DNA of 64,000 nt from Schistosoma mansoni (GCF_000237925.1 NC_031502.1:42347975-42411974); one strand, 5' to 3'. Shown: positions 24,867 to 37,664, numbered from the stretch's first letter. Notes: generated by a model from the letters alone, not told the origin. Translations and numbers: made by a program.

Positions 24867-25245
24867 TATATAGGTGAGATCATGAGTCGATTGAAGCTAG
24901 ACCACTTTATAAATACTGGAAGCACTGGACGGTCGTTTTGTCCTATTGTGGGACTCCTCAGTAGTGCGCGTCCACGATCCCGCCTCTCGAGATTCGAACC
25001 CGGGACCTATCAGTCTCGCGCACGAGTGCTTAACCTCTAGACCACTGAGCCGGAATCCAACAGTGTTAATGTCTAACTTCAACCAATCCATGAAGTTTGA
25101 GCAACCGTTCACCAATTGTCTTCAGTGAGTTGATATCTCCCAACCGACCTGGTTGAACTCCACTGGTTACTGCTTCTCTAACTTCAATTGACTAATGACC
25201 TCAACTATATAAAATTACTAAAATCTCCACAAAACCCCCTTCTGA
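24867..25245 (-). mobile_element. Family A element, tRNA on minus, inverted tail at right
   Basis: Flanked by AAATTATCATTT (24855-24866) and AAATTACCATTT (25246-25257), a 12-bp duplication with one change. Left end is TATATAGGTGAGATC; then hammerhead, tRNA-like region (box B GATTCGAACCCGGG, box A CCACTGAGCCGG, both antisense), body, and an inverted right arm with the tail CCACAAAACCCCCTTCTGA. The ribozyme core is CTGAGGA but GAAA is changed to AAAA, so it should be inactive. Confidence 0.92.
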
Positions 25246-25974
25246 AAATTACCATTTATGAATGAAAAGTTACAGTTCAATGACTAGTGACACTTATTGG
25301 TTACCAAAGTATATAGTGAATAATTTGAAGTTGAAAGTATGATACATTCGATTATAACATAGTGGTTTAAAGTTTATGCACTTTATGTGTAATCTAAAGA
25401 TCCGAGCCTGATCTGTATTCGGACATTGATGAGGAGTTCTGTATCAGAAAGAGTTTCATTAAGGATTATGTTGTGTGTTTGATTAACCATGAACACTAGA
25501 TTACATATTAAATAACATTAAAATATAATAGCAAGGTTCTTTTTGTGAATTGTTATTTACTTTGAATTACTTCATATATTACATTCATAGAGTGGATCAT
25601 TTCATTTTGTCTTAGGATATGACATTTTCTTCTACTCTTAGAGGTATTTTTATTATTAAATACTTCTGAATATGTGATTTTCATAAAATAATTTACTTTT
25701 ATCCATTTTTGTTGTGTAATCATTACATTATGATCGCTCATATTTTTCTTTGTATTATATTAATTGTTTAACGGATGCACTAGAAATGTTATAAACATGT
25801 AGTGAATTAAACGAGGTTATGATCATTAATTTTGATCATGTTCAATGTGTTAAAATATTTCGCTTTGATAATCCGATTAGACTGTTATACACCGTGTTTA
25901 GTATACATTTTTCAGTGGTCTATATGAGATTTTGAAGAAAGGTTCCCTAGTTTTTAGTTTTTAAACTAAATCTC

Positions 25975-26108
25975 TGCTTACCATGCTTGTAAATTAAGGC
26001 TATATCGAGGCAATACGCTTAGTATGCACATATGCCAATTAGTGACTGACCAGTTGCAGTCCTAACAACTCGATGGGAAGATTCAAACAAACAATACTGT
26101 ATGAATGT
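25975..26108 (+). mobile_element. Family B retroposon, 3' part only
   Basis: Plus-strand tail from CTCTGCTTACCATGCTTG through GACTGACCAGTTGCAGTCCT to AAACAAACAATACT. 5'-truncated, no ribozyme. Confidence 0.85.
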
Positions 26109-28679
26109 AAATCGATAGATTTGAAGAGAACAACTAGTGAAATACTTAAGTTAGTAACATTTAGCATTAATCATTATGTCATAAAATATTCCTTGTATGC
26201 TAACATATTTCTTTATTTAATCAACTATAACAATACCAAGATGGTACTTTAATTTAACCATAATGTAAACTACTAAAATTCTGACAATTTTCATCTTGTT
26301 TGCTTTATGAATGTATTAAATTCAAGGTCTGATAATTTACAAGTTTTTAGGTTATTTTTATTGACTTTTGGTCATAAGGCTGTAAATAAATGTTTTTACG
26401 CGATCAAGTTTATTCAAGAAAAAACATTATATCGACTTGACACTGAACAGTAAATAAATTATCACAGTTATATAAGTAGCAATTTGAAAATTATACCGAC
26501 AACTTCCAGTAGGTCAATACTATATCGATGTGGTAGGACAAGGATTAAACCTGATAGTTGCGGATTAATTCTGTTAAAAAGTAAACGCCATGTAATTCCC
26601 ATGTCTTCCAGTCACTTATTCTCTAAATGATTTCTAACCATATTTACTTTTGTGACTAGTATTTTATACGTAAGTGTTATACACATGTTAGATGAAAAAA
26701 CCTATTTCTACTGGGCAGCTATCTTATTTTTTGTCATCTGCTTAGATCAGTAATTCGGTATCGCTGGCAGTCATAACCCAACCACTTATTATTGAGAATC
26801 CTTTTTCCTTCTAACAATCAAAAATATATTCGTAAAAATTATTAAATCTTCTGTAATACATAAAGTGCAAGATGATATTAGGCCATTTATTTTTGTTATT
26901 ACACTCATAGATATCATTTAACCAACAATGATAAGTGTAAACAAAATAAATAATACATAACCAGCGAATAATCAGTAAATAAGTAGTAACAATACACAAT
27001 AAACTCTAAGTATGAGTCTATAAGACAATAAAATAGTTTACAGAAAGAGGTGACAATAACTTAACGTCAAAAATCACTAAATGACAGTTTCCTTATAGTA
27101 CTTAACACTATTTAGCACTGTATACTGATGATCATGCACGATTTCGAACCTGCCATATTTATGTTTCTTGATGAACATATTACTACTTAGCTATTCATTC
27201 AGATTCCAGCAGACCATATTGACTAATTTCATTTAATCTGTGATGTAACACGATTCATTCATTTTCATATGTCATATATGACATACTCTCGAACTTACTA
27301 AGTTTATATATAGCATGTCACCTATACATTTATCTAGAAACGAGTCATCGGTAAATAAACAACTAAAACTGATTTCGGTAATCTATAGAAACCTGTTTAT
27401 TTTAAAGCACAAACTAACAACTGAAACAATATGAGAAAATATTCATCAAATCAATTATATCTTAACAAATAAGTCAATTAAATATTATTATTAATCAGTT
27501 AGGAATCATATATACATTTATATAGACAGACATAAACACATAAATGTCTGTATAGATAGTCAATAGAAGAAAAAAAGAAGAAATTCTTTCAATATAAACA
27601 AATTTCTATCCTTTATTATTATTTTTTTTCCTCATTCACTCTCCATCCGCTTGGATTCTCTCAGTCATTTTCTTACACATTTTTTTAGAGTTACTTGTAT
27701 TGCAATAGATAAGAAGTAAAGGAAAATGTGTAAACAAATTGCTTATAACATATTTTATGATAAATTAAGATTAAAATTTATATTAGAAGTAATGTAATAA
27801 TATAACCGATAACTAATCAGGTGAATAAAAGTGGACATATTTGTATAGTAGATAATGAGTGTTATTGTCTTCTTGAATGTGCAATTTTCTATTAGCTACA
27901 ATTATTTATTCATATAAAAATAGATTAAATGAACTATGTCAATTTTACCCTGTCAATGTTTCTACCCTTAGTAATTTTTGCATTTTTTTTGGGGTGTTTA
28001 GTTCTCTTTGTTATTCTATATCTTTAATTCCCTCTCTTCCTCTCTTTCTTTCTCTCTCTCTAATTTACTTACTAGCTATATCCAGTTAATTTTGCAAGCC
28101 TCCCAGTAAACAATATAAAATTTTTAATTATCTCTTCTCTGTCTGTCTTGAATTATATCAATGTTATTTTTAAGTGTGCTTTGTATCAATTCTGGTTTGT
28201 ATTAATGTAAACAACATGGATTTAGTACACATCATCTTTGTCGTCTCTTGTTCTATCTTTCTCTATATCCATAGTGTGAATTATTCTAGTTACTGTAATT
28301 GGTGCATACGAGATTGTATTTATAAAGAATTAGTGATAAGAAATATTTTTTAAAAAAATGACGGTGACGTAGTAGAGATCTGATTACCACCTTCGCTAAG
28401 AATTGTTCAATTCATTTGAGGATAAAAGTCATGGAAACTGATATAAATATCACATATTATGGAAGAACACTATATTTATACATTTAACGTTATCTAGATT
28501 CTTAGATTAGTGAAATAAAGAAAATTTTTTTCATGTAATTATTTTGTTCATTAATGTTTATTAATTGAAGTAGGAAAATGAAATAGTCAATTTTAACTGT
28601 ACAGATAAACATATCTTCATGTGCTTACATAAGTATATGCACAGATACAAACACACTGTTTATATTGTATACATATGAA

Positions 28680-28990
28680 TAATGCTCATGACTGAAAGCA
28701 ATATCGAGACAATCCGCACAGGGTGCACATATACCAATTGCACCCCTAAACATTAATACAAAGATTGAAGCAAACAATACAAAAATGAATTAAATTTCAC
28801 CTCATTGCACAAGCTAGTATCTATCTGGACTCAGTAGCTAAGTGGATAACACGGTGGCGTTTAAAGCGAACGGTACCGGGTTCGAGTCCCGAATTGAACA
28901 TCAACTCTGAGATGCAGGTACATCCATCTGATGAGTCCCAAACAAGACAAAATGCACGTCCTGGATTCCCCTGCTAGCCCCCATCATCTC
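28680..28990 (+). mobile_element. Family B head-to-tail dimer fragment
   Basis: The 3' tail of one unit (28680-28790) runs into the complete head of a second: linker CATTGCACAAG, tRNA-like region (box A ACTCAGTAGCTAAGTGG, box B GGGTTCGAGTCCC) and hammerhead at 28917-28975. The ribozyme has CTGATGA but AAAA instead of GAAA and a shortened helix II, so it is probably dead. Confidence 0.88.
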
Positions 28991-29552
28991 AGCTAATTAT
29001 CTTATATGTTATTACGAAAGAAAAAGAACCGAAACCAGTGACAATATTTAACCAATTTATTCATAAAAAAAATTAGAGATAATAAATTAGAATTGTGCAT
29101 GTCCCTTACTATTCGTGTACTAGTGTAGTAATTTCATAAATGTTATACAACAATTAGAAATGACATTCTGGTATAAATATACATACTTCAGGACAATGAA
29201 CTTACATAACTGACGAGAATAGTTGATTAACTATAAATATAAAGTTGTGTTGTTCGACTCATGAATTTATTTCAGCTTTTGATATCTTATTTGGGCTTAG
29301 TATATTCAACAACATTGTCGACGGTTCAAAGCATTTATTTCTCAGATCATTTAATGATATCGTATATAAATTAGCTTACATTGGTCAGAGTTGAGCTTTT
29401 TATTGACCAAAGTCTCTCTAAAATATATATTCCAATTACATTAAGTATACCTATAAAATTTTTATTCTTGCCCTAGTCATCGAATAGTTTTAGTAAAACA
29501 AGAGCTTCATAATACATATCTTTAAAATAATAGATAAAAATAAGGTATTTTC

Positions 29553-29677
29553 ACAGTTGAATTCACGAGTCGATCTAAGCTAGATTACCACTAAAAACCT
29601 GGAAGCACTGGACTAGCTAGGGTCAACTCATGAATTCAACTGTAAAAATACCATGTCCACAAATTCCCATACTGATA
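29553..29677. mobile_element. Family A mini-foldback
   Basis: CAGTTGAATTCACGAGTC at the left and ATGAATTCAACTG plus a degenerate tail at the right, with only GGAAGCACTGGA between. The inverted arm ends two bases past the ribozyme cleavage point. Confidence 0.78.
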
Positions 29678-29689
29678 ATAGTTATATAT

Positions 29690-29755
29690 CTTCTCTGTAA
29701 TCAATGGCCTATGCCCTATAAAGGATAGCAGGCTTAAGTAAGTAAAGTTTAACCT
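29690..29755 (+). mobile_element. LINE 3' end fragment with AAGT tail
   Basis: CAATGGCCTATGCCCTATAA followed by AAGTAAGTAAAG, the same ending and short-repeat tail as the LINE ends near 40.8 and 58.4 kb. Confidence 0.5.
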
Positions 29756-31123
29756 TAAACGTTAGGATACATTTCATGAAACAGTTTAGTTTATATACTC
29801 ATACTGTTCCAGTAAAACATTGAAATTGTTTTTTACTCTCTGTTCCCAAATATTGAAGATTAAACTAATAGAATATTCATTTAAGAAATACATATTCAAC
29901 AGTTTTTCATCCTTACACCTTAAAAACATCCTGGATAATTACAAACATTTTGTGTATGATAGAAAAAAAGGTGCAAATATTATATCTATTTGATAAAAAA
30001 AACTTGTGATTGATAACTTAATGTTTGTAATGTACAGGTTCTAATGTTTCAATTGTTGATGATAGATTTGATAATTACACTTCATCTACATTTTGTTTAT
30101 TTATTTATTTTTGGTACTTATTGTGATTATTTTCTATAAATGAAACCTTTTGATCTGTTTGATAAGCGTGTATCTTATTTCTTTCTTCATTTGTCTGCCA
30201 ACATACTTTTAATGTAAACTAGTCAAGTACATATATCCATTCACTTTCGTTTTCATGTAAAAAGCTTTCCTTCAACGTTTAGATTTTGCCCTATTATTAT
30301 TATCATCATTATCATTAATGATGATAATAGTTCATCCATTTATTTCTATTAAATTTTATCCACGAAGGGAGAGGCGTAATTTAACAATGTACCGATGATT
30401 GAAATAGGAAATTTCATAGATAACAGATACTTGTATCATAGATTGTCATTAACACACGGATATATATATATATATATCCTAATTGTCGTTATTGTAGCTG
30501 TCATCGTCAACTTCATTGTTTTCTTCTTGATTATTCATATTCATGATTAAAGGAAACTAGTTTTAAAATCCAATATCTATTCGTTTAAACTTTTCTTGAC
30601 AGGTTCAATAAACAGTTGTATGTAAAAAAGAAAAGAAGTTTAGGATACCTTAAGAAATAAATAGCATTACTTTGGTTTTATTAAATATATACTTTTTCAT
30701 ATATTAGATATATCCCATTTTAACCGCATAGTATATACAAAAAACACCCTCTCCCAAAATACTTATGACAGATTGATGATTTAAAAAAAGGAAAGGGGTG
30801 TGTATATGTGAATTAGTGATGACAGGTTTACGCATTTGAAATAAACAAATATATATTAATAATAATGACGATTGACTGATAACATATAAAATGACTCTAT
30901 GATTGATAATTGAACGATAATATTAAAATTATGAATCTATCATCAGTGGCAAATTTTAAGAAAGTGGTATGATTAACCAAGTTATTTAAACAAAAACTGA
31001 ACAGAAAATGAGAGAAAATCCAAGTAGAAAGATGTTTGTCAGATTGTAATATTATTTTCAAATATTTGAATATATATGAGATTTTACTTTAGAACGTTCT
31101 AAATAAATTATTATTATTCATTT

Positions 31124-31403
31124 TATATAGTTGAGATCACGAGTCAATTGAAGCTAGATCACCATGGAAAACCTGGGAGAATTGGACGGCCAACTCGTCG
31201 TATTGTGGGACTCCTCAATGGTGCGCATCCACGATGCCGCGTCACGAGATTTGAACCCAGGACCTACCAGTCTCGCACGCGAGCACTTAACCGATAGACC
31301 ACTGACCCGGCTGGCATCGAACGGTGTTAATGTCTAACTTCAACCAATCCACGAAATCTCAACTATATAAAATAACTAAAATCTCCACAAAATCCCCTTC
31401 TGA
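31124..31403 (-). mobile_element. Family A element, tRNA on minus, inverted tail at right
   Basis: Perfect 12-bp target duplication TATTATTCATTT (31112-31123, 31404-31415). Left end TATATAGTTGAGATCACG; antisense hammerhead, tRNA-like region and start of the body; right end ATCTCAACTATATAAAATA and CCACAAAATCCCC in inverted sense. Ribozyme arms are mutated. Confidence 0.92.
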
Positions 31404-32529
31404 TATTATTCATTTGACAATTTTTGAGAGATAAATTATGTAACTTATGACGAATATGTTATTGAGAAAGGTTTTTTTAAAGAATATCAGAATTGATGTT
31501 TTACATTCTCTAAGCTGAACTGTTTGACCTTAAAGATTTCATTGTTGTTCTGGACAATTTCATTAGGTCCAAATTCATGTAAATGTGTATTTTCTAAAAT
31601 GTCTATTTTGATGATTTAGTTCAACTGAAAGAATACAACGAAATTAGAAGTATCCACTTTGGTTATAAATATACTCTATTGTTTGCTCAATACAGTACAA
31701 AAAAATGAACAAATAATGACAGATAGTTCAATAGACATCAAAATTGACTATTGAACTGTAGTTGAAGCTTGTTCTGTAAAGATAACTACCATATTATTAA
31801 ATAATGTGCACTGAAGTCGACCATTTATTAGTTCTATAATTCAATAATTTGATATCTTATGATAAAGAATTTATACTTCTAATGAAATAATATCTATTTT
31901 CCATGTAAGTTACAATGAGGATGATTTTATTTCTTTTGTGATTATTTATCTGTCAAGTAATGCGTGTACATGATACCCTTTACCGATGAGTTGCTTAGAT
32001 TTCATGTAAATCTCCATCACCATAGTTTAATTTAAAAACGAAAACGAATTTACAACTTTCCAAGTTCTTACCAGAATAGTTCTGACTACTGTTTGTTCAA
32101 TTAAAAATCATAATTTAGAAAAGTACTATACATCAAACTATAGAAAAAAAGAACATAACAGTCAAATTTTAAGAATTATATTTCGAGACCTTATACACAA
32201 TGTCTACAACAATCATCGAAAATTCTACAAGATGTTGTTTAACTAGTCCATCAGTCCCTGATAATTCTAATTTTATTTTATTTTTCTGAAAATCGATGAG
32301 TACCTAGAGACGATTTTACTTCTATTCACAATTTTTATCTTTGAAAAATTGACAATGCGTTTGGGTTATGATGAAATCAAGACAGAAACGCAATAATTTC
32401 TTGCGCTTATAGGTTATACGCTTTTCTTTTATCGCAAAAATATATGGTTTTATCAACAGGAAGAGTATATGTTTATCTATAATGTGAATTGTTAACAAAC
32501 ATCAAATTTCAATGTTTGTACTTTTTATT

Positions 32530-33040
32530 CAGTCAGTCAGCTACAACGTAGGACGAGGCACATATATGCATCGGTCCAAGTTGCTACATCTCATTAGCAC
32601 AACAAGATGAACACCAAATTCATAGAAATAGTTACTTCAATGGTAGTAATATATAAAAGAGAGATTGTTTATAAAGATAATACAGGAAGAAAGAATGAGT
32701 TGGTAGAAAGATATAACGCAACTTTGATCTCACGGTATGAGGAAAGACAAAGAGTGTATACACTTATACCATTGTGGCCGATTCTGAATCATGTCACACA
32801 GAATCTGCAACCATTAGTTACGATAGTCGCATAGACCCCTCAAGTAGTCTGCATCTACCAACATAGCTCAGACCAGAAAGTTGGTGACTTCAAGCACTGA
32901 TGCCACGTTTTGGTTTGGCTGCCCCTAACTTTATTTCAACCATCTCCAACACTAGTCATGGTAATTGGTGTTCAGGCATACGTAACACATGGCCCAAACA
33001 TCTCAGTCGATGAAAATTTACAACTTCATCAACTGTTTAA
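32530..33040 (-). mobile_element. LINE 3' end
   Basis: The minus strand carries the C-terminal coding end and 3' UTR of a schistosome-type LINE: RLRCLGHVLRMPEHQLP-like residues, SGLSYVGRCRLLE, then ADSV and NRPQW-like relics. The 75-codon plus-strand frame at 32607-32834 is a shadow of its 3' part. Confidence 0.8.
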
Positions 33041-33535
33041 TTTTTATTCATAAATTATTAATATATATTCTCAGAATAAAATACATATATAATTAGTTTG
33101 TTAGGATCTTTTTTACCGCTTATTATTGTAAACTTCACTCACAGTCTAGGGCTTAGAAAATAATTGGATTTTATTAAAATTTCACTTGTATAATTGAGAT
33201 AAAACAGTCTCTAAAATATTGCGAAATTATATTTCAGATTTGTATGTATTCAATATCATAGGCATTTTTTACTTCAATGAAAATTTAATTCATATGACTT
33301 GAATTGTAGTTATTCAACTCTGTCGTAAGGACCTAATCTAATGTAATATAATTAAAAGCATACGTAAAGTATGATGATCAATGATCAAAAACAATTTAAT
33401 ATGATTTATCCTAGTATTGAATACTTATAGTTATTAAGAAGCTTATGACTATTATATAAATGAATTGTAATATATCTGAAGTGATAATCAAAAAATTCTA
33501 AGCTATTTGAAGATTATTTATGTCACTGGATCTAT

Positions 33536-33710
33536 CGAAATAACCACTGAAAACCAGGAGACCTTGGAGAATTGCACTATTTTAATATGGAGTTCCTTAT
33601 GAGTGTGTGCTCACGATCACGTCAGTAACTGAACCTGAAACCTGAAAGCATTGTGATAAGTGCATCAGGTTTAGACTACTATACTGGTAGCCAGTAGTTT
33701 GAACTGAATA
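33536..33710 (-). mobile_element. Old family A relic
   Basis: AACCACTGAAAACCAGGAGA, ATATGGAGTTCCT, GTGTGCTCACGATCACG and a degraded tRNA region follow the antisense order of family A without clear ends. Confidence 0.55.
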
Positions 33711-33901
33711 ATCTCTCTCACCAATCCTAATTAAGAAATAGTGCTTTCAATTACCTACTTAATACTTGAACGAGTAATGGAACTTCGTAATATTTGACTT
33801 ACTATTGTATTTATTCTTTAATGTATCTTCTTAATATAAATTAACAGGAACCAAGTAAACGGTTGTTTTATGTACCACAAAATTAAATCCTCTTCTTATT
33901 C

Positions 33902-33902
33902 G

Positions 33903-33932
<30 letters not shown>
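33902..33932. repeat. (TA)n microsatellite
   Basis: About 15 TA units. Confidence 0.95.
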
Positions 33933-33933
<1 letters not shown>

Positions 33934-35764
33934 CATTATTTAAAATACTGTTTCAAATTATAGACACGTGAACAATCATTCCTTATGATCACTATTATTA
34001 GGATTAACTGAGAAATTTTTCATAATCATTATTACATAATTACCTGACAGACGAACCCTTTAGCTGGTTAATAGTGTCTGAATGAAATGATTAGAAACTG
34101 TTGAACACTTACAAGTAATTTTTAAATAACGCAAAGATGTTATAAACAATAACAATCTACTGTTGTGTTAACTTACATTTACTATGGAATTAACAACATT
34201 CCAATGATAAGATATGAACTGTAAGTGGAACAAGTTCAAGCTAAAATTGATTATGTTAACGAATGATAATACTGAATTCAAAAAAATCTCTATCCATAAA
34301 ATTCAATCTTGTAATTTAATTTTAATAATGGTGATGATTAACAACAATGGGCTAGAATCCGAGAGGAGTCAACCTCTGTCTGGTTTTGAAATTTCATTCA
34401 TAGTGATATGCATAGGAAGTATTAGATAAACTACATAGAGAAAACAAATAGTTTAATTTTGTCTACTTATCCAAATTTATTGATCATTACTATGATAATT
34501 ATCCCAATTATGGCAATTATTTTTTTTATTTCAAAGAAGATATAATTACAATTAATTCGTTGATAATCATAACAGAAAATTCAGTAACAAGATTCGGGGA
34601 GAGTGAGATATGTATGTATGTATATGTGGAAGAACTATTGAAATGCATATAAAGGAAAACAACTCTTGTGAAGTAGAGCAACATTCATCTTGGGATATAA
34701 AATGGTTAAAAAGAAAGAAAAAGACTGAAGAGGCAAACAAGAAAGATTCTTTGCATAAATGGCCGACAATTTATATGTATAACATCGCACTAATTGTTTT
34801 CCTCTCGTTTACTTCTCAAATCTAAAGTGTGCTTACAGTAAATAATTTTTTCAAATTAATTACTTTGAAATTAATTGATAATTAAATGACTAGTCTCTTA
34901 AGTTCATACAGTTTTCTTTATTGTGTAGCTTCAGGTGAATCTACACGTATTGCTGATATTAAGAAAGACTATTCACCTTTCTATCCAAAGTCTTACTTTT
35001 CTTCACAGTAAGAAGTATTCCTCTCTTACTCCCTCCTTCTATTTATGTATGTCCCTAAAGCTGTGGAGCTATTTTTACATCTATTCACCTACTGATACAC
35101 TTACACGTTAATTGCAACTAATGTTCTCTTCTTTTCGTCAACTGGCTTTTTCTTTTATTAAATTAAATCATTATATTAGGCAATGCAATTAGCAATGCAA
35201 TTTAATAAAGTGTCGATCGTCTAGGGTTTTTTTTCTTTCCTTTTTAATTATTTTCTAATTACGAATTGGGACAGAGTATCCACTCACCCATCAATACGAA
35301 AATATGGATACGAACATGGACAGTAAACCGAAAGATAGACAAAATAAAAATAAATGGCAAAAACTACTGAATTATATAAAGTCAAAATATAAGTAGAAAA
35401 TAAAGATAAGATTGAACAAGAAACTCAGGATAAGATAGAAAAGTAAATTGGTTAAAAGAAGCTGAAATTCAGAAAAAAGAAGGATAAGAAAGGAATTTAA
35501 CAATTTTGAAAATATTTAGGTCATTGTCTGTGTCAAAGTTCATGTTAGTTATTTTCAATTAATATAATGTTAAATAGAATTAAGAGATCTGAAGAAATTT
35601 AATTTAAGGACTAATTTTTTTCTAAAGTGATGAAATAATCAACAACAACGAAAAAAATTCCAAAGGAATAAAAGTATTTGCTAATATGCTCTAACATATT
35701 AAATATATTCTATTACAAAAAAGTTAGATAAAACCATCTTATTTAATACTAAATGTGTAATACT

Positions 35765-36316
35765 CACTTGGTGTTGTTTACTGTTATCTCCCCTTTGTTA
35801 TTTAGAACTGCAATTGATCAGTCTCTTGTTGGCATGTGTGTATTCTGTGTGGACTGCCTCAATATTGCCTGAAGTCACAAACTTTATGAGCAAAGATGGA
35901 TAGTGGCTAGAAATGGAATCCAGGAGCGCGTTCCGTCCTATTTGGGACTCGTCAGCTGGATGTACCTGCATCTCAAAATTGATGTTCACTCTGGAACTCG
36001 AACCCAGTACCATTCGCTTCAAATGTCATCGCGTTATCCACTTAGCTACTGAGTCCTGATAGCCCCCTACTTGTGCGATGGGGGGAAGTTTAAATTCACT
36101 TGGTTTTGTTTACTCGTATCTTCCTATTGTTATGTAGATCTGCAATTGATCAGTCCTTTGTTAGCATACATGCATCCTGAAGCGAACGGTACTGGGTTTG
36201 AGTCCCAGAGTGAACATCAACTCTGAGATGCAGGTACATCTAGCTGACGAGTCCCAAATAGGACGAAAACGTGCGTCCTGGATTCCACTGCTAGCCATTA
36301 TCCATCTTCGCTTGTA
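35765..36316 (-). mobile_element. Family B dimer with inverted end
   Basis: A full unit on minus (tail from 35765, hammerhead 35913-35974, tRNA-like region to 36055) is joined through the linker (CACAAGTAGGGGGCTATCA, minus strand) to the tail of a second unit (36095-36178). At CATGCATCC the sequence switches to plus orientation with half a tRNA-like head and a hammerhead to 36316. The minus ribozyme has lost GAAA (GGAA) and the GTC site. Confidence 0.9.
36233..36287 (+). ncRNA. Hammerhead ribozyme, family B, nearly intact
   Basis: CTGACGA, helix II GTCCC/GGAC, GAAA with one extra A, GTC before CTGGATTCC; helix I has one G-U pair (ATCTAG/CTGGAT). Could still be active. Confidence 0.8.
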
Positions 36317-36399
36317 ACAATGTAGTATTTATTTAAAATTGAATTTACAATAATAATAAAAAAATGTGAAATTTATTATTTCATTTTTAATAAGCTTAC

Positions 36400-36809
36400 C
36401 AAGTATTCTATATTGTTGATCAGTTTTATTCATTGTATCTTGTTCATAAGGTATATCAATCATTTTCATTTTATCATGTATTAATTCATTATTATAATTA
36501 TTTTCTTCATTATCTTTCATACTATTCTTTAAATTATAATTATAGTCTTGTTTTGAATTTATTAATTCAATATCATTAATTATATTACTATTTATTAATG
36601 TATTATATTCATTGGAATGAATCGATTGTTTATTGATTGAGTCATTAATAATTGGTATTAATATTTTAATAATCATTGTTGGTAATTCTTCAATATTCCC
36701 TTCAATATCATTTAATTGCCAATGTATATCAAATATTTCATTGGAATAATAATTAGAATCATTAAATTGATTGTATTGGGGTAAATTTTCATGATCTGTA
36801 AGAAACTGC
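36400..36809 (-). CDS. Asn/Ile-rich exon, same strand as ZFHX gene
   Basis: An open frame of about 136 codons bounded by a good acceptor (TTTTTATTACAG/CAGTTTC; a second AG lies 13 bases on at 36797) and donor (ACTTG/GTAAGC, phase 1). The translation is low complexity (NDSNYYSNEIFDIHWQLND..., then Ile/Asn-rich to QQYRILG) with no domain I recognise. With the first acceptor it is in phase 0, which fits the phase 0 donor of the zinc-finger exon at 41162, 4.35 kb upstream. That makes it either the next exon of the ZFHX-like gene or part of an independent gene. Codon use is strongly AT-biased like the rest of the locus. The linkage is inference; the exon itself is supported by splice sites and by the phase match to the next exon. 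Confidence 0.62.
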
Positions 36810-36895
36810 TGTAATAAAAATCAAAAAAAATTTTTTTTGGTTAAACATTAGTATCATATATTTGTGACGAATATTTATAAATAGGAATGACATTA

Positions 36896-37112
36896 TATAG
36901 TTGAGATCATGAATCACTTGAAGCTGAACCACCATGGAAAACCTGGAAGCACTGGATGGCCGTTTCGTCCTACTGTGTAACTCCTCAGCAGCGCGCATCC
37001 ACAATCCAGAACGCACGTTTCGTCCTATTTGGGGCTCGTCAGCTGGGTGTGCCTGCATCACAGTACCTTTCTCTTTAAACGCCATCGCGTTATCCACTTA
37101 GTTACTGAGTCC
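36896..37112 (-). mobile_element. Chimera of family A and family B
   Basis: 36896-37009 is the family A end and ribozyme arm (ATAGTTGAGATCATGAATC to GCGCATCCACAAT); from 37010 it continues as a family B hammerhead (antisense of CTGACGA, GAAA) and tRNA-like head to ACTGAGTCC. Both parts share the minus orientation. The B ribozyme has GTT in place of GTC. Confidence 0.85.
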
Positions 37113-37436
37113 TACAAAGTAGTATAGTGAATAGTAATTAAAAACAATCGTTATACGATATGTAAGTGATTGTTATATTACAATCACTTATTGTGTATTT
37201 GATCTGTTCAGTAAGTAAACAGATTGAGCTGCGATAAATTTTGGCTGAACTTGAGATAAACTTCTAAGAAATTCATAAAATTTTGAAAGGTCCCCAAATA
37301 TAACTCATTAAAGAAAATAGCTCTTTCCAAGTAGCTCAATGAACAGCTTGGAGATTGCAGAGATTGTGCTTTACAAACGCAGATTTACATTCAGGATAGT
37401 TGTTTACTTACTGGATTCGCGAAGATTATCTGTGCA

Positions 37437-37440
<4 letters not shown>

Positions 37441-37468
<28 letters not shown>
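37441..37468. repeat. (TA)n microsatellite
   Basis: About 14 TA units. Confidence 0.95.
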
Positions 37469-37469
<1 letters not shown>

Positions 37470-37664
37470 CATGGTGTGAATAAAAAATCCAAGTAAAGTC
37501 TTTGAAATCTATTGGAGTGTATGAATTCTCTTAACTTTACACATACATCTTCCGGATACAGTTTTCCACTGATTACTTTTAACTATTTCATGTTAAATAG
37601 AATACAAAAATTATTTTATTAATTAGTAATATCGTGTGATAATTTTCATAATCACAGTTTTCAT

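Larger units (their letters stand above)
24786..36399 (-). other. Intron (11.6 kb)
   Basis: No further exon that fits the phases was found. It carries A copies (24867, 29553, 31124, 33536), B copies (25975, 28680, 35765), LINE ends (29690, 32530) and (TA)n (33902). The rest is AT-rich and featureless. Confidence 0.5.

Noticed and set aside
24792-25128. Overlapping frames on both strands (60-82 codons)
   Set aside because: All lie in the family A retroposon, whose palindromic structure and higher GC create frames on both strands.
27950-28090. 70-codon plus-strand frame as a membrane peptide
   Set aside because: Arises from a T/C-rich low-complexity stretch; hydrophobicity is a by-product.
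32050-32100. Candidate 17-base exon with donor CTG/GTAAGA (minus)
   Set aside because: Including it breaks the phase into the next exon and produces an early stop.
32607-32834. 75-codon plus-strand frame
   Set aside because: Antisense of a LINE 3' end.
37410-37440. Candidate 18-base in-frame micro-exon (minus)
   Set aside because: Donor GTAAGT is good but the acceptor follows a TA repeat rather than a pyrimidine tract; too weak to annotate.
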